From positions 1 to 57,902 of the forward strand of contig MEEF01000012.1 of the NCBI GenBank assembly GCA_001724355.1: 57,902 nucleotides of DNA. The letters are read 5' to 3'. How positions within the stretch are numbered: position 1 is the stretch's first letter; each line of letters starts with the position of its first letter. Origin of the DNA: Mesorhizobium sp. SCN 65-20. Its GTDB lineage: Bacteria > Pseudomonadota > Alphaproteobacteria > Rhizobiales > Rhizobiaceae. The notes under the pieces are model-generated. The model saw nothing but the letters and a program-made list of their open reading frames with translations, ran no database searches and was not told where the DNA came from. Below are positions 34,870 through 43,620 of the stretch, in pieces. The translations under genes and the position numbers were made by a program.

Positions 34870-35463
34870 TCAGTTCAGCGGGATGTCGTTGTCGGCCTTG
34901 CTTTCCTGGTAGGTCTCCGACATCTCGTCGTAGAGCTTCGCGATCTTCGCGACACGCTCTTCCAGCCGCTTGCGGTCGGCCTCGGGCAGTTCGCGAACCA
35001 GCTTGCGCAGCGAAAAGCTCTTCCAGTAGGCGTTCTCGGCGTTGTAGCCGCCCGGCTCCAGCGTGAAGACCTCTTTCAGGATCTTCAGGTCGTGCGGGAT
35101 GGCGAAGCTGTCGCGCGAATCTTCGTGGCTGAAGAGATAGTAGAAATTGTCGAAGCCGGCCCAGGTGATGGCCGACAGGCACAGCGAGCAGGGCTCGTGG
35201 GTCGACAGGAAGATCAGGTCCTTGGTGTCGGCGCGGCTGGCCTTGGGCATCTCGTAGAAGCGCTTCAGGCAGTGCATCTCGCCGTGCCAGAGCGGGTTCT
35301 CGAGCTCGTTGTTGGTCTCGGCGATCACCAGCGAGCGATCGTCCTTGGCGAGCAGGGCCGCGCCGAACAGCTTGTTGCCCTTCTTCACGCCTTCGGCGGT
35401 CCTGGGGACGATGTCGTTTTCGATGACGTCGAACAGGCGTTCGATGAGCGAGAGTTCGGCCAT
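34870..35463 (-). CDS. Nucleoside/base deaminase of the cytidine-deaminase superfamily (197 aa)
   Basis: Zinc deaminase: the ligands and catalytic acid are H60-G-E62 and P-C92-S-L-C95, the standard CDA pattern. Longer than simple cytidine deaminases, with a helical charged C-terminal part (ERVAKIAKLYDEMSETYQES). Three bases after the ureidoglycolate lyase stop, so it is in the purine operon. A separate amidohydrolase-type guanine deaminase is encoded at 48594, so this one may act on another base or nucleoside, or be an alternative guanine deaminase. Exact substrate unknown. Confidence 0.85.
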   Translation of the reverse strand: MAELSLIERLFDVIENDIVPRTAEGVKKGNKLFGAALLAKDDRSLVIAETNNELENPLWHGEMHCLKRFYEMPKASRADTKDLIFLSTHEPCSLCLSAITWAGFDNFYYLFSHEDSRDSFAIPHDLKILKEVFTLEPGGYNAENAYWKSFSLRKLVRELPEADRKRLEERVAKIAKLYDEMSETYQESKADNDIPLN

Positions 35464-35466
35464 TGA

Positions 35467-35979
35467 TCAGAAGCCTTCCGGAAGGACGATTTCGTAAGGG
35501 TGCGAGAAGTGGAACTCCTCGAGGTTCGAACCCGATCCGCCGCGGTCGACCACCACGAAATCCTGGTTCTCGCCGATGGGGGTCAGCACCGCGTGCCAGA
35601 GGTTGCGCGGATAGTTCACGCCCTGGCCTGGTGCAGTGACGAAGGCATGCGGTTCGCCCGGACCGTCCTCGGTGTCATGGCACACCACGACCAGATAGGG
35701 CCGCGGCGAAAGCGGAACGAAGGCCTGGCTGCCGAGAGGGTGGCGTTCGACCATCGAGAGCTTCAGTGGGAAATCGTAGGGCGTCCCCTTGAAGATGCTG
35801 ATGATGACGCAGGCGTCAGGGCCGGTCGCATCGCACTGGGCGAGCGCGTGGTAGCGCTCGCACTTGCCGGCATTGATCGGGTAGTGCGTGTCGCAGTTGG
35901 TATCGATGACCTCGCCGAATTCGGCGAAGTTCTCCCGCGTCAGCGGCCTGGCGACGATACGCTTCATCTCACCCGACAT
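35467..35979 (-). CDS. allA: Ureidoglycolate lyase (170 aa)
   Basis: Cleaves (S)-ureidoglycolate to glyoxylate and urea, the last nitrogen-releasing step of purine breakdown. Cupin-like AllA fold: IVARPLTRENFAEFGEVID at the N-terminus, VERHPLGSQAFVPLS, YLVVVCHD, and GQGVNYPRNLWHAVLTPIGE with the family's Gly-Val-Asn-Tyr and Trp-His motifs. The ATG at 35979 has GAGGACA upstream; a second ATG four codons later is possible. Sits nine bases after allE and three bases before the deaminase gene. Confidence 0.92.
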   Translation of the reverse strand: MSGEMKRIVARPLTRENFAEFGEVIDTNCDTHYPINAGKCERYHALAQCDATGPDACVIISIFKGTPYDFPLKLSMVERHPLGSQAFVPLSPRPYLVVVCHDTEDGPGEPHAFVTAPGQGVNYPRNLWHAVLTPIGENQDFVVVDRGGSGSNLEEFHFSHPYEIVLPEGF

Positions 35980-35988
35980 GGCTTGTCC

Positions 35989-36834
35989 TCAGCGACGGCG
36001 CGTGGCGTTGAAGGCGCCGAGCTGCGCGTGGCGGTTGACGTCCTTGTAGAGCAGGTAGCGGAACCTGCCAGGGCCGCCGGCATAGCAGGCCTGCGGGCAG
36101 AAGGCGCGCAGCCACATGAAGTCGCCGGCCTCGACCTCGACCCAGTCGTTGTTGAGGCGGTAGACGGCCTTGCCCTCCAGCACATAGAGGCCGTGCTCCA
36201 TGACGTGGGTTTCGGGGAAGGGGATGACGCCGCCCGGCTCGAAGGTCACGACCGTCACGTGCATGTCGTGGCGCAGGTCGTTTGGGTCGACGAAACGCGT
36301 CGTCGCCCAGGTGCCATTGGTGTCCGGCATCGGATTGGGCTCGATGTCGTTGTCGTTGAGAAACAGCGGATCGGGCGCGTCGAGGCCGTCGACATATTCG
36401 TAGGCCTTGCGGATCCAGTGGAACCGCGCGGTCTCGGACCCGGCGTTGCGGACCGTCCATTTGCTGGCCGGCGGCAGATAGGCGTAACCGCCCGGCGTCA
36501 TCACATGGCTCTTGCCGGCGACCGTCACAGTGACCTCGCCTTCGACCACGAAGAATACGCCCTCGGCGCCCGCGTCCGGCTCAGGCCGGTCGCTGCCGCC
36601 GCCCGGCTGCACTTCCATGATGTATTGCGAGAAGGTCTCGGCGAAGCCCGACAGCGGGCGGGCGATGATCCACAGCCGCGTCTTGTCCCAGTGCGGCAGG
36701 AAGCTGGTGACGATGTCCGAGAACTCGCGCTTCGGGATCACCGCATAGGCTTCGGTGAAGACCGCGCGGTCGGTGATCAGGTCCGTCTGGGGAGGGAGGC
36801 CGCCTTTCGGCGCGTAGTAGGAGCGTTTTGTCAT
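35989..36834 (-). CDS. allE: (S)-ureidoglycine aminohydrolase, bicupin (281 aa)
   Basis: Manganese bicupin enzyme that converts (S)-ureidoglycine to (S)-ureidoglycolate and ammonia. Two cupin halves are visible: FVVEGEVTVTVAGKSHVMTP in the first; VIPFPETHVMEHGLYVLEGK (Glu/His metal ligands) in the second, with the late FMWLRAFCPQACYAGG. ATG 36834 opens MTKRSYYAPKGGLPPQTDLI, a typical AllE N-terminus; the frame stays open upstream into the allantoinase gene without similarity. Seven bases separate it from the PuuE-UraD stop. Confidence 0.92.
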   Translation of the reverse strand: MTKRSYYAPKGGLPPQTDLITDRAVFTEAYAVIPKREFSDIVTSFLPHWDKTRLWIIARPLSGFAETFSQYIMEVQPGGGSDRPEPDAGAEGVFFVVEGEVTVTVAGKSHVMTPGGYAYLPPASKWTVRNAGSETARFHWIRKAYEYVDGLDAPDPLFLNDNDIEPNPMPDTNGTWATTRFVDPNDLRHDMHVTVVTFEPGGVIPFPETHVMEHGLYVLEGKAVYRLNNDWVEVEAGDFMWLRAFCPQACYAGGPGRFRYLLYKDVNRHAQLGAFNATRRR

Positions 36835-36841
36835 AGGGTTC

Positions 36842-38275
36842 TTAGCGAGGAAGGAGGTCGTTGAGGCGATACCAGGCGATGCGTTCCACCTGTTTGCAGG
36901 CGGTCGCGAACTCCTGGTCACGGCTGTTGGCGATGCGGGTCTCGAAGGCCTTGAGGATGCTCGACTTGGTGTTGTCGCGCACGGCGATGATGAAGGGGAA
37001 GCCGAACTTCTCGACATAGGTCGCATTGAGCTCGGTGAAGCGCGTGCGCTCGGCGTCGGTCAGGGCGTCCAGGCCGGCGGAGGCCTGCTCCTTCGTCGAT
37101 TCCTCGGTCAGCCGCTTGGCCTGGGCCAGCTTGCCGGCCAGGTCGGGGTGGGCGGTGAGCACGCCGAGCCGCTCGGCATCGGTGCCCGAGCGGAAGGCAC
37201 GGCACAGGGCGTTGTGCAGGCCGCCGGCGCTGTCGTGCGCGGGGCCGAGCTCGAGGTCGAAGGCACGTTCGGCGACCCAGGGCGAATGCTCGAAGATCGA
37301 GCCGAAGCGCTGGACGAACTCTTGGCGCGCCATGCGCGAGGGGCGCAGCGCCTGCGGCTGGTAGGGATGGGTCTCGCGCCAGTGCTTGGCGATGTCGGCG
37401 CGGCGCGCGATCCACACCTTGTCGTGGCTCTGGACGTATTCGATGAAGCGGCGCAGCGATTCGGCGCGGCCGGGACGGCCGACTAGGCGGCAGTGCAGGC
37501 CGATGCTCATCATGCGCGGCCGGCCGTCGGCACCCTCGCGGTAGAGCGTGTCGAAGCTGTCCTTGAGATAGGCGTAGAACTGGTCGCCCGAGTTGAAGCC
37601 CTGCGCCGTCGCAAAGCGCATGTCGTTGGCGTCGAGCGTGTAGGGGATGACCAGCTGCGGCGAAATCGCGTTGCCGTGGCCGTCATGGTCGAGCCAATAG
37701 GGCAGCTCGTCGTCATAGGTGTCGGAAATCCAGTCGAAGCCACCTTCGGCCGCGGCGAGGCGTACCGAATAGACCGACGTGCGGCCGAGATAGAGGCCGG
37801 CAGGGCGTTCGCCGACGACTTCCTTGTGCAGGCGGATCGCCTCCAGCAGGTCGGCACGCTCGGCTGATTCCTCATGGTCGCGATAGTCGATCCAGCGCAG
37901 GCCGTGCGAGGCGATTTCCCAGTCGGCCTCCTGCATCGCCGCCACCTGGTCGGGCGAGCGGGCGAGCGCGGAAGCGACGCCATAGACCGTCACCGGAACG
38001 TTGGTTTCGGTGAACATGCGGTGGAGCCGCCAGAAGCCGGCGCGGGCACCGTACTCGTAGATCGATTCCATGTTCCAGTGGCGCTTGCCGGGCCAGGGGG
38101 CAGCGCCCACGACCTCGGAGAGGAAGGCTTCCGAAGCGGCATCGCCGTGCAGGACGTTGTTCTCGCCGCCCTCTTCGTAGTTGACCACGAATTGCACGCA
38201 GACATTGGCCCCACCGGGCCACTTCGGGTCTGGTGGATTCGCACCGTAGCCGCGCATATCTCTTACGTAACGCAT
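36842..38275 (-). CDS. Bifunctional allantoinase (PuuE) / OHCU decarboxylase (UraD) (477 aa)
   Basis: Two enzymes in one chain. Residues 1 to about 307 form a polysaccharide-deacetylase-like allantoinase of the PuuE type (NPPDPKWPGGANVCVQFVVN; WNMESIYEYGARAGFWRL; EIASHGLRWIDYRDH). Residues about 310-477 form 2-oxo-4-hydroxy-4-carboxy-5-ureidoimidazoline decarboxylase (MARQEFVQRFGSIFEHSPWV with the catalytic His-Ser-Pro-Trp; NATYVEKFGFPFIIAVRDNT). Together they take OHCU to allantoin and allantoin to allantoate. First gene of the minus-strand operon, divergent from uraH and xdhABC. The fusion is known in Alphaproteobacteria. Confidence 0.93.
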   Translation of the reverse strand: MRYVRDMRGYGANPPDPKWPGGANVCVQFVVNYEEGGENNVLHGDAASEAFLSEVVGAAPWPGKRHWNMESIYEYGARAGFWRLHRMFTETNVPVTVYGVASALARSPDQVAAMQEADWEIASHGLRWIDYRDHEESAERADLLEAIRLHKEVVGERPAGLYLGRTSVYSVRLAAAEGGFDWISDTYDDELPYWLDHDGHGNAISPQLVIPYTLDANDMRFATAQGFNSGDQFYAYLKDSFDTLYREGADGRPRMMSIGLHCRLVGRPGRAESLRRFIEYVQSHDKVWIARRADIAKHWRETHPYQPQALRPSRMARQEFVQRFGSIFEHSPWVAERAFDLELGPAHDSAGGLHNALCRAFRSGTDAERLGVLTAHPDLAGKLAQAKRLTEESTKEQASAGLDALTDAERTRFTELNATYVEKFGFPFIIAVRDNTKSSILKAFETRIANSRDQEFATACKQVERIAWYRLNDLLPR

Positions 38276-38453
38276 GGTCCCTCAAAGCGGTCTATTACTG
38301 CCACTTGAGCAGGATACCGAAAGGCGCGGCAGACATTCCCTCGAAAAATTTTGAAAGTCTTTTTGTAGCGCTCTTCTCGACCGCACCTTATGCAATGCCC
38401 TTAAATGGCGCAAAATCTATCATGATGGCTGATATCGCCAGTAGGGAGAGAGA
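38276..38453. promoter_or_regulatory. Divergent promoter of the two purine operons
   Basis: 178 bases separate the starts of the PuuE-UraD gene and uraH. The middle is AT-rich and contains ATTTTGAAAGTC at 38348-38359. The 11-base core TTTTGAAAGTC recurs at 47185-47195 in front of puuD and its divergent LysR gene, so it is a candidate shared operator. AGGGAGAGAG before 38454 is the uraH ribosome binding site. Confidence 0.5.
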
Positions 38454-38819
38454 ATGACAAAGGCCGAAGGCGGACGCCTCACTACCCATGTCCTCGATAC
38501 TGCAACCGGCAAGCCGGCCGAAGGTCTGTCGATCGCGCTGTTCCGCATCGAGGGCGATGTGCGGACGCTGCTCAAGAAGGTCACCACGAACTCGGACGGC
38601 CGCTGCGATGCGCCGCTGCTTGCCGGCGACGAGTTCCTGACCGGAGAGTACGAGCTCGTGTTCGCAGCCGGCGACTATCTGCGCGGGCAGGGCACCAAGC
38701 TGCCGCAGCCGGCCTTCCTCGACATCGTGCCGATCCGCTTTGGCATGGCCGAGCGCACGCACTATCATGTACCCCTGCTGATCTCCCCTTACGGCTTCTC
38801 CACCTACAGAGGCAGCTAA
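38454..38819 (+). CDS. uraH: 5-hydroxyisourate hydrolase (121 aa)
   Basis: Transthyretin-related protein that hydrolyses 5-hydroxyisourate to OHCU. The signature residues are all present: the N-terminal [17 protein letters not shown] with its catalytic His (H12), and the C-terminal [18 protein letters not shown], the diagnostic ending of the family. Length normal for a cytoplasmic form. Starts the plus-strand purine operon; xdhA begins four bases after its stop. Confidence 0.96.
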   Translation: MTKAEGGRLTTHVLDTATGKPAEGLSIALFRIEGDVRTLLKKVTTNSDGRCDAPLLAGDEFLTGEYELVFAAGDYLRGQGTKLPQPAFLDIVPIRFGMAERTHYHVPLLISPYGFSTYRGS

Positions 38820-38822
38820 GCC

Positions 38823-40304
38823 ATGGCGAAACCGAAGGTTCGCAACGAGATACGCTTCATCCTCAACGGCGAGGACGTGGCTTTGGCCGAGGTGGCGCCC
38901 GATGAGACGCTGCTGGACTACCTGCGTCTTCGCCGCACGCTCCGTGGCACGAAGGAAGGCTGCGGCGAGGGCGACTGCGGCGCCTGCACAGTGCTGGTCG
39001 GACGGCTCTTAGGCGGCAGGCTCGTCTATGAAAGCGTCAATGCCTGCATTCGCTTCCTCGGCTCGCTCGACGGCTGCCATGTCGTCACCATCGAGCACCT
39101 GCGCGGCGAGAACGGCAATCTGCATCCGGTGCAGCAGGCCATGGTCGACTTCCACGGCTCGCAGTGCGGCTTCTGCACGCCCGGCTTCGTGATGTCGCTC
39201 TACGGCCTGTGGATGGTCTCGCCCGAACCGTCGGACGCTGCGATCGAGAAGGCGCTGCAGGGCAATCTCTGCCGCTGCACCGGCTACGAGGCGATCATGC
39301 GCGCGGCACGCGCCATTTCCGACTACGGCAAGGCCGCCAAGGACCCGCTGTTAGTTGAGCGCAAGGCGATCACTGCACGCCTCGAAGCACTCAGGGACGG
39401 AACCCGCGTTGAGGTCGGCGAGGGCAAGAACCGCTTTGTCATCCCGGCCGATGTCGACGATCTCGCCGCCGTGCTCGAGGCCGAGGCGACCGCGACCGTG
39501 GTCGCCGGTTCGACGGATGTCGGGCTCTGGGTCACCAAGCAAATGCGTGACATTGCGCCGGCCGTCTTCATCGCCAACATCGACGGTCTGCATTCGATGA
39601 GCGAGGACAAGGGCGTCATCTCCATCGGCGCCGGCGTCACCTACACCGAGGCGTTCGAGACGCTGTCGAAGCGCATTCCGGCGCTCGGCCCGCTCATCGA
39701 CCGCCTCGGCGGCGAGCAGGTGCGCAACATGGGTACGATAGGCGGCAACATCGCCAACGGCTCGCCCATCGGCGACACGCCGCCGCCGCTGATCGCGCTC
39801 GGCGCGACGCTCACTCTGCGCAAGGGCAACAAGCGCCGCACGATCCCGCTCCAGGAATTCTTCATCGCCTATGGCAAGCAGGACCGTGCTCCCGGCGAGT
39901 TCGTCGAGGCCGTGCATGTGCCGGTGCCGGCGAAGGGCGATCATTTCGCCGCCTACAAGGTCACCAAGCGCCGCGACGAGGACATCACGGCGTCGCTCGG
40001 CGCCTTCTGGCTGAAGCTCGGCAAGGACGGCACGGTGGCCGATGTGCGCATCGCCTATGGTGGCATGGCAGCCACGCCCAAGCGGGCCAGCGCGGTGGAG
40101 AAGGCGCTGCTGGGCCAGCCTTGGAACGAGGCGACGGTGGAAGCGGCGATGGCAAGATATGCCGACGACTTCACGCCGCTGACGGACATGCGCGCCACGG
40201 CGGAGTATCGTGCGCTGGTGGCGAAGAACCTGCTCCTGCGCTTCTACGCGGAGACCACCGGCACCAAGGCGCCGATCACGGTGTCGAGATACGAGGCTGC
40301 GTGA
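38823..40304 (+). CDS. xdhA: Xanthine dehydrogenase small subunit, 2Fe-2S and FAD (493 aa)
   Basis: Electron-transfer subunit of xanthine dehydrogenase. The first 2Fe-2S cluster binds C47, C52 and C55 (EGCGEGDCGACTVLVG) and a later Cys; the second uses CGFCTPGFVMS and CRCTGYE. The FAD domain follows (VVAGSTDVGLWVTKQ; GTIGGNIANGSPIGDTPPPL) and then a CO-dehydrogenase flavoprotein C-terminal domain. Stop TGA is two bases before the xdhB ATG, indicating coupled expression. Confidence 0.95.
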   Translation: MAKPKVRNEIRFILNGEDVALAEVAPDETLLDYLRLRRTLRGTKEGCGEGDCGACTVLVGRLLGGRLVYESVNACIRFLGSLDGCHVVTIEHLRGENGNLHPVQQAMVDFHGSQCGFCTPGFVMSLYGLWMVSPEPSDAAIEKALQGNLCRCTGYEAIMRAARAISDYGKAAKDPLLVERKAITARLEALRDGTRVEVGEGKNRFVIPADVDDLAAVLEAEATATVVAGSTDVGLWVTKQMRDIAPAVFIANIDGLHSMSEDKGVISIGAGVTYTEAFETLSKRIPALGPLIDRLGGEQVRNMGTIGGNIANGSPIGDTPPPLIALGATLTLRKGNKRRTIPLQEFFIAYGKQDRAPGEFVEAVHVPVPAKGDHFAAYKVTKRRDEDITASLGAFWLKLGKDGTVADVRIAYGGMAATPKRASAVEKALLGQPWNEATVEAAMARYADDFTPLTDMRATAEYRALVAKNLLLRFYAETTGTKAPITVSRYEAA

Positions 40305-40305
40305 G

Positions 40306-42666
40306 ATGACCCAGCATCAACCCAATCTCAAGGCTGCGAAGATCACCGGCGGCGTGCACACCGACCAGCGCCACGATTCCGCGCACAAGCACGTGGCCGG
40401 CGACGCCGTCTACATCGACGACATGCCCGAACCTGCGGGCACGCTGCATGCCGGCCTTGGCCTGTCCAACGTCGCGCACGGCTTGCTGAAGTTGGTCGAC
40501 CTCACGGCGGTGCGTGCTGCCCCCGGCGTCGTCGACGTGCTCACCTATGCGGACGTGCCCGGCGAGAACGACGTGTCGCCGAGCGGCATGCACGACGACC
40601 CCGTCTTCGCGGAGGGCAAGGTCCAGTTCCATGGCCAGCCGATCTTCGCCGTCGTGGCCAAGACCCGCGATCAGGCCCGCCGTGCGGCGCGCCTCGCCAA
40701 GATCGAATATGAAGAACTGCCGGCGATCCTGAGCATCTGGGATCTCGATCCCGAGAAGGACAAGCAGGTGACCACGCCGCTGACGCTCAACCGCGGCGAT
40801 GCGGCGGCGGCCATTGCGGCTGCTCCGCGCCGGGTGCGGGCGCGGATGAAGCTCGGCGGCCAGGACCATTTTTATCTCGAAGGCCAGGTGTCGCTTGCGA
40901 TTCCGGGCGAAGACGACGAGGTCACCATTTACTGCTCGACGCAGGGACCGAGCGAGACCCAGCATCTCGTCTCCCATGTGCTCGGCGTGCCGAGCCATGC
41001 GGTGCAGGTCGAGGTCCGGCGCATGGGCGGCGGCTTCGGCGGCAAGGAAACCCAGGCCAACCAGTGCGCGGCGATCGCCGCCATCGCGGCCAAGAAGCAC
41101 AAGCGCGCCGTCAAGGTCCGCCTCGACCGCGACGAGGACATGACCGCCACCGGCAAGCGTCATGACTTCGCCATCGACTACGAGGTCGGCTTCGACGACG
41201 AGGGCCGCATCCTCGGCGTTGACTTCATGTTCGCGCTCAATGCCGGCTTCTCCGCCGACCTGTCAGGTCCGGTCGGCGACCGCGCGCTGTTCCATTGCGA
41301 CAACACATATTTCTACCCGAACGTGCACGCCAAGTCCGCGCCGCTCTACACCAACACGGTGTCGAACACGGCGTTCCGCGGCTTCGGCGGCCCGCAGGGC
41401 ATGGTGGGCGCCGAGCGCGTGATCGAGGAAGTGGCCTTTGCCGTCGGCAAGGACCCGCTCGAGATCCGCAAGCTGAACTTCTATGACGCCATGGGTGCGG
41501 TGGGCGAGCGCAACGTCACCCCCTATCACCAGAAGGTCGAGGACAACATCATCCAGCGCATCGTGGCGGAGCTGGAGGAGAGCGCCTCCTATGCCCGCCG
41601 CCGGCGCGAGATCGCTGCGTTCAACAACAACAGCCGCTTCGTCAAGCGCGGGATTTCGCTGACGCCGGTCAAGTTCGGCATCTCCTTCACCAAGACCGAG
41701 TCCAACCAGGCCGGTGCGCTGGTGCACGTCTATGCCGACGGCTCTGTGCACATGAACCATGGCGGCACCGAGATGGGGCAGGGCCTGCATCTCAAGGTGG
41801 CGCAGGTGGTGGCCGAGGAATTCCAGATCGACCTGGAAAGGGTGAAGATCACGGCAACGACCACCGCGAAGGTGCCGAACACCGCGCCGACGGCGGCGTC
41901 GTCGGGCGCGGACCTTAACGGCATGGCGGCCCAGAACGCGGCGCGGCAGATCCGCAAGCGCCTTACCGACTTTGCCGCCGAGAAGTACCAGGTGCCGGCC
42001 GACCAGATCGTGTTCCTGCCGAACCGCGTCCGCGTCGGCAACCAGGAGATTTCGTTCAACGACCTGGTCAAGCAGGCTTATCTCAACCGCATCCAGCTGT
42101 CGGCGGCCGGCCACTACAAGACGCCGAAGATCCATTGGGATCGAGCCAAGGGCAGGGGCCACGCCTTCTACTACTACGCCTATGGCGCGGCCTGCTCGGA
42201 AGTGTCGATCGACACGCTGACCGGCGAATACGTCATCGAGCGCACCGACATCCTGCACGACACCGGCCGCTCGCTGAACCGGGCCATCGACATCGGCCAG
42301 GTCGAGGGCGGCTTCGTACAGGGCGCGGGCTGGCTGACGACGGAGGAATTGTGGTGGGACGGTAAGGGCCGGCTGCGTACGCATGCGCCGTCGACCTACA
42401 AGATCCCGCTCGCGTCCGACCGGCCGAAGATCTTCAACGTGGCGCTGACCGACTGGTCCGAGGCCTACGAGCCGACGATCCACCGGTCGAAGGCAGTCGG
42501 CGAGCCGCCGCTGCCGCTCGGCATCTCGGTGCTGCAGGCGCTGTCGGATGCGGTCGCAAGCGTCGCCGACCACAAGATCTGCCCGCGTCTCGACGCGCCG
42601 GCCACGCCGGAGCGGGTTTTGATGGCGATCGAACGCCTCCGGGCCGAGGCGGCCCAGGCCAAGTGA
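40306..42666 (+). CDS. xdhB: Xanthine dehydrogenase large (molybdenum) subunit (786 aa)
   Basis: Catalytic molybdopterin subunit, oxidising hypoxanthine and xanthine to urate. ATG 40306 directly follows the xdhA stop; the longer open frame upstream only overlaps xdhA. Characteristic stretches: GRKETQ-type loop as RRMGGGFGGKETQANQ, NTAFRGFGGPQGM, MNHGGTEMGQGLHLKVAQV, and the catalytic Glu region AVGEPPLPLG near the C-terminus. Normal length. Overlaps xdhC by four bases (GTGA). Confidence 0.95.
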   Translation: MTQHQPNLKAAKITGGVHTDQRHDSAHKHVAGDAVYIDDMPEPAGTLHAGLGLSNVAHGLLKLVDLTAVRAAPGVVDVLTYADVPGENDVSPSGMHDDPVFAEGKVQFHGQPIFAVVAKTRDQARRAARLAKIEYEELPAILSIWDLDPEKDKQVTTPLTLNRGDAAAAIAAAPRRVRARMKLGGQDHFYLEGQVSLAIPGEDDEVTIYCSTQGPSETQHLVSHVLGVPSHAVQVEVRRMGGGFGGKETQANQCAAIAAIAAKKHKRAVKVRLDRDEDMTATGKRHDFAIDYEVGFDDEGRILGVDFMFALNAGFSADLSGPVGDRALFHCDNTYFYPNVHAKSAPLYTNTVSNTAFRGFGGPQGMVGAERVIEEVAFAVGKDPLEIRKLNFYDAMGAVGERNVTPYHQKVEDNIIQRIVAELEESASYARRRREIAAFNNNSRFVKRGISLTPVKFGISFTKTESNQAGALVHVYADGSVHMNHGGTEMGQGLHLKVAQVVAEEFQIDLERVKITATTTAKVPNTAPTAASSGADLNGMAAQNAARQIRKRLTDFAAEKYQVPADQIVFLPNRVRVGNQEISFNDLVKQAYLNRIQLSAAGHYKTPKIHWDRAKGRGHAFYYYAYGAACSEVSIDTLTGEYVIERTDILHDTGRSLNRAIDIGQVEGGFVQGAGWLTTEELWWDGKGRLRTHAPSTYKIPLASDRPKIFNVALTDWSEAYEPTIHRSKAVGEPPLPLGISVLQALSDAVASVADHKICPRLDAPATPERVLMAIERLRAEAAQAK

Positions 42667-43607
42667 GCAGGACGGCCAAGAGCCTTCGGGCATTCCTCGA
42701 CGCAGCGCCCTCGGCGGCGCTGGTCGAGGTGACCGAGGCGAAGGGCTCGACCCCGCGCGAAAAGGGCGCGTGGATGCTTGTCACGCCAGGGCGCATCTTC
42801 GGCACCATCGGTGGCGGCCAGCTCGAATTCATGGCGATCGACACGGCGCGCGCGATGCTCAGAGCTGCCCATCACCCTTACCCTCTCCCCGTAAAGGACG
42901 GGGAGAGGGGGGCGTCGGCGTTGCGGCCAGCTTCCTTCTCCCCGCCTGCGGGGAGAAGGTCCCGGGAGGGGGATGAGGGGCAACTCGCCGACATCCCGAG
43001 AGGCGTCACCCTCGACATCCCGCTCGGCCCCGAGATCGGCCAGTGCTGCGGAGGGCGCGTCGAAATTGCTGTTCGCCACGTCGACGAAGCGCTCGCCGCC
43101 GACCTCGTGTCGTCCGCGGAAGAGTCGGATGCGGCGTTGCCGCATGTGTATGTGTTCGGAGGCGGCCATATCGGGCACGCGCTGGCTTCCGCTTTCGCAT
43201 TGCTGCCGCTCAACGTGGTGATCGTGGAAACGCGCGCCGACGCCCTGGAAGGCATGCCGGAGGAGATCGACACCCGGCTCACGCCTGTGCCGGAGGAGAT
43301 GGTGCGGGAGGCGCCGTCGGGCGCGGCCTTCGTCGTGTTGACGCACGACCATGCACTCGACTTCCTGATCGTTGCCGAGGCGCTGAAGCGCAGGGATGCC
43401 GGCTATGTCGGCATGATCGGGTCGAAGACCAAGAAGGCGACGTTCAGGAGCTGGTTCCTGAAGACCGCCGGAGGCAGCGAGGAGCAGTTTGCGCGGCTCG
43501 TCTGCCCTATCGGCGGGGACGCAGTGAAGGACAAGCGCCCCGCCGTGATCGCGGCGCTTGCGGCCGCGGAGATCATGACCGCGCTGGTGAAGCGCAGCGC
43601 GGCCTGA
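42663..43607 (+). CDS. xdhC: XdhC molybdenum-cofactor insertion protein with repeat-encoded insert (314 aa)
   Basis: Chaperone that binds molybdenum cofactor, promotes its sulfuration and loads it into XdhB. N-terminal XdhC domain: ALVEVTEAKGSTPREKGAWM, IGGGQLEFMAIDTARAML; then LGPEIGQCCGGRVEIAVRHV with the cofactor-binding cysteines; the Rossmann C-terminal half begins VYVFGGGHIGHALASAF. Between residues about 70 and 106 lies a Pro/Ser/Arg-rich segment (HHPYPLPVKDGERG, ending SREGDEG) encoded by a palindromic repeat, absent from the usual family (about 280 residues). It lies just before the cysteine motif, so folding or activity may be altered. Confidence 0.9.
   Translation: MSRTAKSLRAFLDAAPSAALVEVTEAKGSTPREKGAWMLVTPGRIFGTIGGGQLEFMAIDTARAMLRAAHHPYPLPVKDGERGASALRPASFSPPAGRRSREGDEGQLADIPRGVTLDIPLGPEIGQCCGGRVEIAVRHVDEALAADLVSSAEESDAALPHVYVFGGGHIGHALASAFALLPLNVVIVETRADALEGMPEEIDTRLTPVPEEMVREAPSGAAFVVLTHDHALDFLIVAEALKRRDAGYVGMIGSKTKKATFRSWFLKTAGGSEEQFARLVCPIGGDAVKDKRPAVIAALAAAEIMTALVKRSAA
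42870..42980. repeat. Paired-palindrome repeat inside xdhC, in frame
   Basis: Two palindromes: ACCCTCTCCCCGTAAAGGAC followed by GGGGAGAGGG (about 42876-42910), and CTTCTCCCCGCCTGCGGGGA followed by GAAGG (about 42935-42959), flanked by CATCACCCTT at left and GGGATGAGGGG at right. The span is 111 bases, equal to 37 codons with no stop. A variant of the repeat class seen elsewhere in the window. Confidence 0.8.
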
Positions 43608-43620
43608 CTGTTGGCGAGGG

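Noticed and set aside
32772..36864. Long plus-strand open frames opposite the CocE hydrolase, allA and allE genes
   Set aside because: GC-rich antisense shadows; low-complexity Arg/Gly/Val/Asp-rich translations without motifs, while the minus strand carries recognisable enzymes.
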